A stretch of 30,443 nt of DNA from Lutibacillus sp052034115 (GTDB lineage: Bacteria; Actinomycetota; Actinomycetes; Actinomycetales; Dermatophilaceae). Below, piece by piece: positions 23,595 to 30,443 of the stretch; position 1 is the stretch's first letter, and every line of letters starts with the position of its first letter. A model generated the notes under the pieces. The model made no database searches, was not told the origin of the DNA, and was given only the letters and a program-made list of their open reading frames with translations. The translations under genes and the position numbers were made by a program. The stretch is taken from contig JBPOIZ010000045.1 of the NCBI GenBank assembly GCA_052034115.1, positions 1 to 30,443 on the forward strand, written 5' to 3'.

Positions 23595-23600
23595 TAGAAT
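23595..23600 (+). promoter_or_regulatory. -10 element for rpmG
   Basis: TAGAAT lies about 100 bases upstream of rpmG and just after tRNA-Met. The -35 is poor. It would give a leader of about 93 bases containing two hairpins. Confidence 0.5.
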
Positions 23601-23608
23601 GGTCCCTT

Positions 23609-23644
23609 GTGCCTTGCGGCACGTCGCCACCTGACCTGGTGGCG
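23609..23644 (+). promoter_or_regulatory. Two adjacent hairpins in the rpmG leader
   Basis: GTGCC-TTGC-GGCAC (23609-23622) is followed two bases later by CGCCACC-TGACCT-GGTGGCG (23625-23644). Both are perfect. They may be a leader regulatory structure for L33 or a processing signal at the end of the tRNA transcript. Confidence 0.5.
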
Positions 23645-23699
23645 CGATGCGCAGCCGGGCACGGCATACGAGAAGCACCACACCGAGAGCAGGTAGACC

Positions 23700-23870
23700 G
23701 TGGCCAGCAAGACCACCGACGTCCGTCCGAAGATCACCTTGGCGTGCGTGGACTGCAAGGACCGCAACTACATCACGAAGAAGAACCGGCGTAACGACCC
23801 GGACCGCCTCGAGATGAAGAAGTTCTGCCCCAAGTGCGGCAAGCACACCGCCCACCGCGAGACCCGCTGA
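23700..23870 (+). CDS. rpmG: 50S ribosomal protein L33, zinc-binding form
   Basis: Small large-subunit ribosomal protein of 56 aa, starting with GTG at 23700 after an AGGT ribosome site. Seen: KITLACVDCKDRNYITKKN near the N-terminus and FCPKCGKHTAHRE at the C-terminus, so both CxxC pairs (CVDC and CPKC) are intact. This is the zinc-binding C+ paralog; zinc-starved cells of related bacteria replace such proteins with cysteine-free versions. It sits after two tRNA genes and before the dehydratase pair, the order known around rpmG-hadA-hadB in mycobacteria. Confidence 0.96.
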   Translation: MASKTTDVRPKITLACVDCKDRNYITKKNRRNDPDRLEMKKFCPKCGKHTAHRETR

Positions 23871-23890
23871 CGCCGCGTCGCACCCTTCGA

Positions 23891-23923
23891 CTGCTCCCCT
23901 GGCCACCTCGGCCGGGGGAGCAG
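23891..23923 (+). terminator. Long hairpin terminator after rpmG
   Basis: CTGCTCCCCTGGCC (23891-23904) pairs with GGCCGGGGGAGCAG (23910-23923), 14 pairs including one U-G, around ACCTC. It starts 20 bases after the rpmG stop. TCGCGTT follows, a weak U-run. Confidence 0.85.
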
Positions 23924-23941
23924 TCGCGTTAGGGTGACGCC

Positions 23942-24391
23942 ATGTCTGTCAACCCGCAGGTCGCCGGCCGCGTCTATCCGCCGATGCCGGCGTATGTCGT
24001 CTCCGCCGCGAAGATCCGCGAGTTCGCCGAGGCGGTCCGGGCGACCGACGCAGCGCACTGGGACGGTGCCGTCGCACGGAGCCGGGGCTATGCCGACGTC
24101 ATCGCGCCGCCCACCTTCGCCGTTCTCATCGCGCAGCAGTGTGACGCCCAGCTCATCGCCGACCCCGAGGCGGGAATCGACTTCAGCCGGGTTGTTCATG
24201 GCGAGCAGCGTTTCGTCCACCACCGCCCGCTCGTGGCCGGCGACGCGGTCGTCGGCACCTTGCACGTCGACTCGGTGCGCAGCGCAGGCGGCCACTCGAT
24301 GATCACCACGCGCAGCGAGCTCGCGACCGAGGCCGGGGAACCGCTGTGCACCGCGACGTCGACGATCGTCGTCCGGGGGGAGGGGTCATGA
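23942..24391 (+). CDS. HadA-like MaoC-type dehydratase N-terminal domain protein
   Basis: Hot-dog fold protein of 149 aa. Seen: YVVSAAKIREFAEAV, then DVIAPPTFAVLIAQQ, FVHHRPLVAGDAVVGTLHVDSV, as in the FAS1-like dehydratase family and mycobacterial HadA/HadC. It lacks the DxNPxH catalytic motif found in its neighbour, so it likely forms a heterodimer where the partner supplies catalysis. In mycobacteria, HadAB dehydrates 3-hydroxyacyl-ACP in mycolate synthesis; the window shows no mycolate genes, so the substrate here is open. A TAGGGT element ends 6 bases before the ATG, so it may be leaderless, though AGGG could also act as a ribosome site. Confidence 0.88.
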   Translation: MSVNPQVAGRVYPPMPAYVVSAAKIREFAEAVRATDAAHWDGAVARSRGYADVIAPPTFAVLIAQQCDAQLIADPEAGIDFSRVVHGEQRFVHHRPLVAGDAVVGTLHVDSVRSAGGHSMITTRSELATEAGEPLCTATSTIVVRGEGS

Positions 24392-24822
24392 GCGAGTCCA
24401 CCCCACGCCGGCTGGCCGAGGTGGCTGTCGGTGAGGCCTTGCCGGGCCGGACGATCCACATCGATCGCGCGGCGTTGGTGCAGTATGCCGGTGCCTCGCT
24501 GGACCGCAACCCCATCCACTGGGACGAGCGGTTCGCCGTGTCGGTCGGGCTCCCGGACGTCATCGCCCACGGGATGTTCTCCATGGGCGCGGCGATCTCG
24601 GTGGTCACCGCCTGGTGTGGGGACGCCGGGCGCATCGTCGAGTACGGCACCCGGTTCACCCGTCCGGTGGTCGTCCCGTACGACGGCGGCGCCGATCTCG
24701 CCGTCACCGGCGTGGTCAAGAGCGTCGACACCGATTCGGGCCGGGTCACTGTCGAGCTCGGTGTCCGCTGCGGTGACGATGCCGTCCTGGGGCGTTGCAC
24801 CGCTGTCGTGCGGCTCGACTGA
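24388..24822 (+). CDS. HadB-like MaoC dehydratase
   Basis: Hot-dog dehydratase/hydratase of 144 aa. Seen: the hydratase-2 motif DRNPIHWDE with D39, N41 and H44, then LPDVIAHGMFSMG, and a C-terminal strand with CTAVVRLD. The ATG at 24388 overlaps the stop of the preceding gene (ATGA), so the two proteins are made together and likely pair. It would carry the active site for dehydrating (R)-3-hydroxyacyl thioesters, or for the reverse hydration. murB starts 10 bases later, possibly in the same transcript. Confidence 0.9.
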   Translation: MSESTPRRLAEVAVGEALPGRTIHIDRAALVQYAGASLDRNPIHWDERFAVSVGLPDVIAHGMFSMGAAISVVTAWCGDAGRIVEYGTRFTRPVVVPYDGGADLAVTGVVKSVDTDSGRVTVELGVRCGDDAVLGRCTAVVRLD

Positions 24823-24832
24823 GCGCCCAGTC

Positions 24833-25924
24833 ATGTCGAGCCAGGCTGCAACGGCCGTTCCGCTGGCCTCGCTGACGACGATGCGCGTCGGCGGACCCGC
24901 GTCTCGACTGGTGACCGCCACGACGTCGGAGGAACTGATCGAGGCCGTCCGGTCGACCGACGCCGCCGGTGAGCCGCTGCTCGTCGTCGGTGGGGGATCG
25001 AACCTCGTCATCGCCGACGCCGGTTTCGAGGGCACCGTCGTGCACGTCGCCACCGATGGCGTGCGAGTTGAGTCCGCGGATGCCTGCGGAGGTGCCGTCG
25101 TCCACGTTGCAGCAGGGCAGTCCTGGGACGGCTTCGTCGAGCGGGCCGTCGCCGAGGGCTGGTCCGGCGTCGAGGCGCTGTCCGGCATACCGGGCTCGGC
25201 GGGAGCGACCCCGGTGCAGAACGTCGGCGCCTACGGCCAGGAGATCGCGCAGACCCTGTTCTCGGTGCGCACATGGGACCGGGCCGAGGGCCGGATCCGC
25301 ACCTTCGCCGCGGCTGATTGCGGTTTTGGCTACCGCTCGTCGCGGTTCAAGGCGGATCGGCTGGGCACCGCCGGCCGGTATGTCGTCCTCGACGTCACCT
25401 TCCAACTTCGGCTCGCCGACCGGTCCGAGCCGATCCGGTATGCCGACCTAGCCACCGGGCTCGGGGTGGCGGTCGGTGATCGGGTGCCACTGATCGACGC
25501 CCGGGCGGCCGTCCTCGAGCAGCGCCGCCGACGCGGGATGGTCCTTGATCCTGCGGACCACGACACCTGGAGCTGCGGGTCGTTCTTCACCAATCCGCTG
25601 CTGGACCTGGACGAGGTGGCCCGCCTTCAGCAGGCTGTGGCAGTGCGGCTCGGACCCGACGTCGCCGCCCCCGTCTACCCGGCCGAGGGGGGGCTGGTGA
25701 AGACGAGCGCAGCGTGGCTCATCGAGCGGGCCGGGTTCCCCAAGGGGTATGGCGGGCCGGGCCCTGCGTCGTTGTCGACCAAACACACCCTGGCGCTGAC
25801 GAACCGGGGCAACGCCACCGCCGCCGATGTCGTGGCCTTGGCGCGGCAGGTGCGCGACGGCGTCGCGGAGGCCTTCGGGGTGGTGCTGGTCAATGAGCCC
25901 GAACTCGTCGGGCTGAGTCTGTGA
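24833..25924 (+). CDS. murB: UDP-N-acetylenolpyruvoylglucosamine reductase
   Basis: FAD enzyme of 363 aa that reduces UDP-GlcNAc-enolpyruvate with NADPH to UDP-MurNAc, the second committed step of peptidoglycan synthesis. Seen: FAD motif VVGGGSNLVIAD (51-62), SGIPGSAGATPVQNVGAYG (117-135), YRSSRFK (167-173, catalytic Arg168 type), the proton-donating Ser in CGSFFTNP (S250), and the C-terminal EPELVG with the active-site Glu (E355/E357). YRSS and length indicate a type I enzyme as in E. coli. The start is ATG at 24833, 10 bases after hadB-like; the open frame extends upstream through that gene but is a shadow there. Confidence 0.95.
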   Translation: MSSQAATAVPLASLTTMRVGGPASRLVTATTSEELIEAVRSTDAAGEPLLVVGGGSNLVIADAGFEGTVVHVATDGVRVESADACGGAVVHVAAGQSWDGFVERAVAEGWSGVEALSGIPGSAGATPVQNVGAYGQEIAQTLFSVRTWDRAEGRIRTFAAADCGFGYRSSRFKADRLGTAGRYVVLDVTFQLRLADRSEPIRYADLATGLGVAVGDRVPLIDARAAVLEQRRRRGMVLDPADHDTWSCGSFFTNPLLDLDEVARLQQAVAVRLGPDVAAPVYPAEGGLVKTSAAWLIERAGFPKGYGGPGPASLSTKHTLALTNRGNATAADVVALARQVRDGVAEAFGVVLVNEPELVGLSL

Positions 25925-25936
25925 CCGACGGGTCGG

Positions 25937-26581
25937 CTACTTCGTCAGGACGAGCGAGAACTCCTTGGACGGGATCGTCTCGCCGCCTTGCACTTCGACC
26001 TTGGGGCGGGTGTAGACGAGGGTGAGCTTCTTGGCGTCCTTCGGCTCGACCTTGAAGACGACCCAACCCCTGGTGCTCTTGCCGTGCTCGACCTTGGTGG
26101 GCATCGGCTTGAGTTTGGCCTTGGTCAGTTCGCGCTTGATGACCGAGTCGGTGGGGTTGGGGAACTTGCTCGTCGTCTCGATGGTGAACATGTCCGAGGA
26201 CAACCAGGCCGTGTAGACCGTTCCCGGCTCCCACGTCATGTCGACGGCGATGAGCTCGAAGACGTCGGCCGCCACGCCGTAATCCGCGGGCCATGGCCAG
26301 TGTCGGCGGATCTGGTGCACGGTGACGACGTGCCCCAGGGCCGGGTCCTGGATCGATGTGCCGATCTTGATGGCCTTGGCGGCTGCCGGCGCGGTGGTCT
26401 TCGAGGGCTTGGGGGTGGCCGAGCCGGTCGCGGATGGCGCCGACGTCGTGGGGCCATCCGAGCCGTCGCCCACTCCCGGACCGGTCGAGGACTGGCCGGA
26501 CGGCGATCCGGAGCACGCGGTGCCGGTCAGCGTTGCGACGAGCAGGCCGGCGGCGAGGGCGGAGCGGGTCTGCGAACGCAT
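25937..26581 (-). CDS. Putative secreted lipoprotein with DUF4352-like domain
   Basis: Exported protein of 214 aa with unknown function. Seen: a signal peptide MRSQTRSALAAGLLVATLTG ending TACS, a Ser/Thr/Pro/Gly-rich linker to about residue 68, then a beta-rich domain with GHVVTVHQIRR, VFELIAVDMTWEPG, GWVVFKVEPKDAKKLTLVYTRP, the pattern of DUF4352/telokin-like Ig folds. C23 is a plausible lipid site although the residue at -3 is Gly rather than Leu. GAGGA lies 6 bases before the ATG. It is convergent with murB (12 bases apart) and follows the adenosine deaminase gene by 49 bases in the same direction. The domain call is by resemblance only. Confidence 0.8.
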   Translation of the reverse strand: MRSQTRSALAAGLLVATLTGTACSGSPSGQSSTGPGVGDGSDGPTTSAPSATGSATPKPSKTTAPAAAKAIKIGTSIQDPALGHVVTVHQIRRHWPWPADYGVAADVFELIAVDMTWEPGTVYTAWLSSDMFTIETTSKFPNPTDSVIKRELTKAKLKPMPTKVEHGKSTRGWVVFKVEPKDAKKLTLVYTRPKVEVQGGETIPSKEFSLVLTK

Positions 26582-26630
26582 GGCAGTCCTCGAGTCGGTG
26601 GCGCGGCGGTCGGTGGATCGCGCCGCTCGG

Positions 26631-27707
26631 CTACCCAGCATCGGCCACGGACGTTGGCCGCGCCAAATCATCGAGCCAGGCATCGACTCCCCGGAGCAGT
26701 CGATTCGAGACCTCCGCGGGCGCCCGAGCTGCCCGGATGCTCGATCGCGCGAGGTCCGCCAGCTCGGCGTCGTCATACCCGAGGTGCGTCCGGGCCAGGG
26801 CGTACTGATCGACCAGCCTGGAGCCGAACAGCAGCGGATCGTCGGCGGACAAGGCGACGGTGGCTCCGGCGTCGGTCAGTGAGCGCAGCGGGACCTCGCC
26901 GGGGTGCTCGTAGACCCCCATCGCCACATTGCTCCCCGGGCAGACCTCCAGGGCCACTGCCTGTTCGACGACCGCGTCGAGCACGGCCCGGTCCTCGACG
27001 CTGCGGACCCCGTGCCCGAGCCGATCGGGTCGAAGGCTGCCCATCGTGGTCGCCACGGCTGCGGCGCCGAGCAACTCGCCGCCGTGCGGGACCGCGGCCA
27101 GCCCGGCTCGCCGAGCGATGTCGAATGCGGCGGCGAACTCCTCGGTGTGGCCGCGCCGCTCGTCGTTGCTCAGCCCGAACCCGACCACCGTCCCCGGGCC
27201 GTCGCCGGCATAACGGGCCGCCAGGCGGGCCAAGGTGCGGGCGTCGAGCGGGTGGCGCACCCGGCTTGCGGCGACGATGATCGCCACCCCCGTGCCCGTC
27301 TCGGCGGACGCGGCGCGCGCCTCGTCCAGGACGATCTCCAGGGTCGGGGTCAGGCCACCGGCGAACGGTGCGTAGGAGGTGGGGTCGACCTGCAGCTCTA
27401 GCCAGCCACTGCCCTCGGCTGCGTCGTCCACGGCGGCCTCGCGGACCACGCGCCGCAGATCGGCCTCGCCGCGAACGCAGGCTCGCGCGGCGTCATACAA
27501 CCGCTGGAAACGGAACCAGCCGCGCTCGTCGGTGGCGCGCAGTCGCGGTGGCCACTCCTCGGTGAAGGCCGTGGGCAACGAGATGCCGTGGCGGTCCGCG
27601 AGGTCGACCAGCGTCGCCACCCGCATCGAGCCGGTGAAGTGCAGGTGCAGATGTGCTTTGGGCAGCCGGGTCAGGTCCCGGCCGGTTGCCGGCACCGCCT
27701 CGGTCAC
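26631..27707 (-). CDS. add: Adenosine deaminase
   Basis: Zinc amidohydrolase of 358 aa that converts adenosine (or deoxyadenosine) to inosine and ammonia. Seen: metal motif HLHFTGS (H21, H23), PHGGE with H208 and catalytic E211, RLGHG (H232) and ALSADDP (D289, D290). The N-terminal motif has FTG where the classical enzyme has LDG; this variant is usual in actinobacterial members. The start is GTG at 27707. It lies 37 bases after the aminotransferase gene and probably shares its transcript. Adenine deaminase is a less likely alternative. Confidence 0.93.
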   Translation of the reverse strand: MTEAVPATGRDLTRLPKAHLHLHFTGSMRVATLVDLADRHGISLPTAFTEEWPPRLRATDERGWFRFQRLYDAARACVRGEADLRRVVREAAVDDAAEGSGWLELQVDPTSYAPFAGGLTPTLEIVLDEARAASAETGTGVAIIVAASRVRHPLDARTLARLAARYAGDGPGTVVGFGLSNDERRGHTEEFAAAFDIARRAGLAAVPHGGELLGAAAVATTMGSLRPDRLGHGVRSVEDRAVLDAVVEQAVALEVCPGSNVAMGVYEHPGEVPLRSLTDAGATVALSADDPLLFGSRLVDQYALARTHLGYDDAELADLARSSIRAARAPAEVSNRLLRGVDAWLDDLARPTSVADAG

Positions 27708-27744
27708 CGTCCGAATCGCCCTCGCCGCCCCAGTGCCCCGGCCG

Positions 27745-29028
27745 TCAGCCGACTGTCAACCGCTCGGCGGCGGCCAGCGCCACGCAGGTCGCGACTGCGC
27801 CCATGGCTTCGCGGACCTCGGCGACCGAGGGGAACGACGGCGCCAGGCGGATGTTGCGGTCGCGCGGGTCCATGCCGTGCGGGAAGGACGCGCCCGCGGG
27901 GGTCAGCGCCACGCCGAGGCCCTTGGCAAGTTCGACGACGCGGGTCGCGGTCCCGTCCAGGACATCGAGGCTGACGAAGTAGCCTCCGGCCGGCGTCGTC
28001 CACTCGGCGACGCCGAGCCCAGCCAGTGCCTCGGTGAGGGCTTCCTGGACGGCTGAGAACTTCGGGGCGAGCACCGCGCGGTGGCGGGCCATATGGTCGC
28101 GGACGCCCTGCGCCGACCCGAAGAATTCGAGATGGCGCAGGTGGTTGACCTTGTCCGGCCCGATCGAGGCGAATTGCAGGTGCTGCAGATACCAGGCGAC
28201 GACCTCGCGGGAGGCGGCGAGAAAGGCGACGCCGGCACCGGCATACGTGATCTTGCTGGTGGAGGCGAACACGATGGCGCGGTGGGGGTGACCCGATGCG
28301 GCGGTCAGCGACACGATGTCCGCGCTCTTGGTCTCGACCTCGGTGAGGTGGTGCAGCGCATAGGCGTTGTCCCAGAAGATCGTGAAGTCCGGCGCTGCCG
28401 CGGGCATGGCGGCCAAGTGCGCGGCCACCTCCTGGGAACACACCGACCCGGCCGGGTTGGCGTAGGTCGGGACGATCCACATGCCCTTGATCGTCGGGTC
28501 GTCCTTGACCAAGGCCGCCACGGCCTCGGCGTCCGGCCCGTCCGGGCGCATCGGGACGGTCACCATCTCGATCCCGTATGACGCCAGCATCGTGAAGTGC
28601 CGGTCGTATCCGGGCACCGGGCAGACGAACTTCACGACCGGCTCCTGGCTCCACGGGCGCGGGGAGGTGACACCTCCGTGCAGGAGCAGCTGGACCAGGA
28701 CGTCGTGCATCATCGTCAGGCTGGAGTTGCCGCCGGCGAGCACCTGGTCGGTCTCGACGCCGAGCAACTCGGCGAAGATGGCCCGCAGCCCGGTCAGGCC
28801 GCTCAGGCCGCCGTAGTTGCGCACGTCCACGCCGGTGGGGTCGATGGGTCCGCTGGGCAGCGTGAGCAGGGCGTCGGCGAGGGCGAGCTGCTCGGGGCCA
28901 GGCTTGCCGCGGGTCAGGTCGAGGCGCAGCCCCTTGGCGCGCAGGACCTCGTAGTCGGCGCGGCGCTCGGCGAGGAACACCTCGCGCTCAGCGGGGGACA
29001 GGTCGGTCAGGGCACGTCGCTCGGGCAC
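27745..29028 (-). CDS. aspT: Class Ic aspartate aminotransferase
   Basis: PLP enzyme of 427 aa that moves the amino group between aspartate and 2-oxoglutarate. Seen: LDLTRGKPGPEQL (37-49), NYGGLSGL (71-78), GGNSSLTMMHD (99-109), VPTYANPAG (186-194), WDNAY (D220, Y223) and the PLP lysine K259 in STSKITYAG, then an Arg in RNIRLAPSFP for the substrate carboxylate. These are features of subgroup Ic, typified by the corynebacterial AspT and mainly actinobacterial. The start is GTG at 29028; GACAAT ends 6 bases before it with no ribosome site, so it may be leaderless. It heads a minus-strand group with add and a lipoprotein gene. Confidence 0.93.
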   Translation of the reverse strand: MPERRALTDLSPAEREVFLAERRADYEVLRAKGLRLDLTRGKPGPEQLALADALLTLPSGPIDPTGVDVRNYGGLSGLTGLRAIFAELLGVETDQVLAGGNSSLTMMHDVLVQLLLHGGVTSPRPWSQEPVVKFVCPVPGYDRHFTMLASYGIEMVTVPMRPDGPDAEAVAALVKDDPTIKGMWIVPTYANPAGSVCSQEVAAHLAAMPAAAPDFTIFWDNAYALHHLTEVETKSADIVSLTAASGHPHRAIVFASTSKITYAGAGVAFLAASREVVAWYLQHLQFASIGPDKVNHLRHLEFFGSAQGVRDHMARHRAVLAPKFSAVQEALTEALAGLGVAEWTTPAGGYFVSLDVLDGTATRVVELAKGLGVALTPAGASFPHGMDPRDRNIRLAPSFPSVAEVREAMGAVATCVALAAAERLTVG

Positions 29029-29120
29029 GGCGGAATTGTCGCATCGTCCCGGCGCGCGGCGTCGCCCTCATCCACCGGACGTCGGCCTGCGCAGGTTCGC
29101 GCCCGCATCCCGACGTCGCG

Positions 29121-29126
29121 TATGCT
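29121..29126 (+). promoter_or_regulatory. -10 element upstream of tRNA-Trp
   Basis: TATGCT, with a TTCGCG-like -35 about 19 bases upstream, would start a transcript some 70 bases before tRNA-Trp. TTGACG at 29141 is another possible -35 but has no good partner. Confidence 0.45.
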
Positions 29127-29202
29127 GACCCTTCGGATGGTTGACGACCGTCATGCTTCGTCATGCCCGTCCGCTTCGAACGCCCGCCCGGCGGACGCTC
29201 GA

Positions 29203-29275
29203 AGGGCAGTAGCTCAACTGGCAGAGCACCGGTCTCCAAAACCGGCGGTTGGGGGTTCGAGTCCCTCCTGCCCTG
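29203..29275 (+). tRNA. tRNA-Trp (anticodon CCA)
   Basis: A cloverleaf of 73 bases. The acceptor AGGGCAG pairs with CTGCCCT (29268-29274), the anticodon stem CCGGT/ACCGG encloses CTCCAAA, the T-arm contains GGTTCGAGTCC, the discriminator is G, and CCA is not encoded. It precedes secE-nusG, a common order in actinobacteria. Confidence 0.97.
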
Positions 29276-29348
29276 CGTCAGACGACGACAGGTAGCCCGC
29301 CCCTCGGGGTGGCTCGATCGACGGCCCCCCCGGCCGGGAAGAGGACCC

Positions 29349-29603
29349 GTGACGGACACCAGCGCTCACCCTCGCGGTCGCACCGACCGCGAGGAGCGGG
29401 CCCGCCCGGGCCTCTTCGCGCGGATCAGGCTGTTCATCGCCCAGATCCTGGACGAGTTGCGCAAGGTCGTGCGGCCCACGCAGTCCGAGCTGGTCCGCTA
29501 CACGCTCGTCGTCGTCGCCTTCGTGGTCTTCATGATGGCGCTGGTCTCCGGCCTGGACACGATCCTGCAACGGCTCGTGTTCTTCGTCTTCTCGAAGGGC
29601 TGA
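29349..29603 (+). CDS. secE: Preprotein translocase subunit SecE
   Basis: Essential small subunit of the SecYEG channel, 84 aa, starting with GTG at 29349 after GAGGA. Seen: a charged N-terminus, an amphipathic helix with the hallmark LDELRKVVRPTQSE (35-47 region), and one transmembrane helix around 51-69 (YTLVVVAFVVFMMALVSGL). The single-helix form is usual outside enterobacteria. nusG follows after 47 bases and is probably cotranscribed, as is tRNA-Trp upstream. Confidence 0.95.
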   Translation: MTDTSAHPRGRTDREERARPGLFARIRLFIAQILDELRKVVRPTQSELVRYTLVVVAFVVFMMALVSGLDTILQRLVFFVFSKG

Positions 29604-29650
29604 CGTTCGCGTCGGCCCCGCTCGCCCAACCGTAGGAAAGTAGGTCCACC

Positions 29651-30412
29651 GTGTCGGATCAGCACGCCGTCGAGGGAGTCGACGACGTCAGCGACGTGCC
29701 CGCCGAGGATGTCGCCGAGTCACCGTCGGCCGACGAGGCGACTGCCGTCGAGGCTCACGAGATGGACGCCCCTGTCGAGGCCGTCGATGAGGCCGGCGAA
29801 GAGGTCGTGGACCCGGTTGCGGCGTTCCGTGAGGGTCTCGCCGCGCGGGTGGGGGACTGGTATGTCGTCCACACCTACGCCGGGTACGAGAACCGCGTCC
29901 GCGCAAACCTGGAGACCCGCATCCAGTCGCTCAACATGGAGGACTACATCTTTGAGATCGAGGTGCCTATGGAAGAGGTCACCGAGATCAAGAACGGTCA
30001 GAAGAAGGTGGTCCGCCGCGTGCGGATGCCGGGCTATGTGCTCGTCCGCATGGACATGACCGACGCCTCCTGGGGTGCGGTCCGGCATACCCCTGGCGTG
30101 ACCGGGTTCGTCGGCAACGCGCACCAGCCGTTCCCGCTCAGCCTCGACGAGGTCGTCGCGATGCTTGCGCCGGACCTGCACAAGCAGGCGGGGGCACCGG
30201 GCGCAACGGGTGGCTCGACGCCAGCCGCGGCCGCGGCGGTCTCCGAGTTCGAGGTCGGCGAGTCGGTCACCGTGATGGAGGGCCCGTTCGAGACCCTCCC
30301 CGCGACCATCTCCGAGATCAACCCCGAGTCGCAAAAGCTCAAGGTGCTCGTGTCGATCTTCGGCCGCGAGACCCCCGTCGAGCTGTCCTTCGGGCAGGTC
30401 GCCAAGCTCTGA
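29651..30412 (+). CDS. nusG: Transcription termination/antitermination factor NusG
   Basis: RNA-polymerase elongation factor of 253 aa, starting with GTG at 29651. Seen: an acidic, Ala/Val/Glu/Asp-rich N-terminal extension (1-65), the NGN domain opening with DWYVVHTYAGYENRV (69-83) and including RRVRMPGYVLVRM, an Ala/Gly/Pro linker (about 180-195), and a C-terminal KOW domain with VGESVTVMEGPFETLPATI. The enterobacterial protein is about 180 aa; long acidic N-terminal extensions are typical of actinobacteria. The KOW domain contacts Rho or ribosomal protein S10. A hairpin follows at once, separating nusG from whatever lies beyond the window, where rplK-rplA would be expected. Confidence 0.96.
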   Translation: MSDQHAVEGVDDVSDVPAEDVAESPSADEATAVEAHEMDAPVEAVDEAGEEVVDPVAAFREGLAARVGDWYVVHTYAGYENRVRANLETRIQSLNMEDYIFEIEVPMEEVTEIKNGQKKVVRRVRMPGYVLVRMDMTDASWGAVRHTPGVTGFVGNAHQPFPLSLDEVVAMLAPDLHKQAGAPGATGGSTPAAAAAVSEFEVGESVTVMEGPFETLPATISEINPESQKLKVLVSIFGRETPVELSFGQVAKL

Positions 30413-30414
30413 TC

Positions 30415-30439
30415 GTGGTGGGCCGCTGCGGCCCACCAC
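30415..30439 (+). terminator. Strong hairpin after nusG
   Basis: GTGGTGGGCC (30415-30424) and GGCCCACCAC (30430-30439) pair perfectly around GCTGC, starting 2 bases after the stop codon. A C-run follows rather than a U-run. Confidence 0.8.
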
Positions 30440-30443
30440 CCCC

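Noticed and set aside
27704..28654. 316-aa minus-strand frame overlapping the aminotransferase gene
   Set aside because: It is an alternative-frame shadow; the frame at 27745-29028 carries every aminotransferase motif.

Overview
The window is high-G+C, tightly packed DNA from an actinomycete. Evidence for this: a PknG/GlnH/GlnX signalling operon, a DesA3-type desaturase with its reductase, polyphosphate glucokinase, frequent GTG starts, several apparently leaderless genes, and the actinobacterial order rpmG - hadA-like - hadB-like ... tRNA-Trp - secE - nusG. A non-mycolate member of the Micrococcales (Intrasporangiaceae-like) fits best. That placement is inference; no rRNA is present.

Left part (15-9362, minus strand): seven genes that overlap or nearly touch, read in the order telA-like, a 201-aa unknown, a CbbX-like AAA+ ATPase, glnX-like membrane protein, glnH-like lipoprotein, a 385-aa helical unknown, and pknG. 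GlnH/GlnX/PknG is the known amino-acid-sensing module that controls 2-oxoglutarate metabolism through a small FHA protein. Here it appears fused by translational coupling to a TelA protein, an AAA+ motor and two unknown proteins. This is the most interesting part of the window.

Middle (9548-19475): a divergent SDR oxidoreductase; a fatty-acid desaturase and its ferredoxin-type reductase (minus), with a PucR-type regulator diverging from them; a XylFGH-like sugar ABC importer with a ROK repressor and a nested palindromic operator between them; then polyphosphate glucokinase, which could phosphorylate imported hexose.

Glycine/serine block (19630-22815, plus): a good promoter, a tandem glycine riboswitch, gcvT, gcvH and sdaA. 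The riboswitch probably turns on glycine cleavage and onward deamination of the serine formed from glycine. A gene-free stretch of about 570 bp follows, full of tandem, direct and inverted repeats.

Right part (23382-30443): tRNA-Thr(GGT), tRNA-Met(CAT), rpmG, a terminator, two hot-dog dehydratase genes and murB (plus); a lipoprotein, adenosine deaminase and a class Ic aspartate aminotransferase (minus); then tRNA-Trp, secE, nusG and a strong terminator.

Across the whole window the pentamer CATAC/GTATG is over-used in every codon phase, at the cost of rare codons (Ile ATA, Val GTA, His CAT, Ala GCA), which suggests a DNA-level bias.
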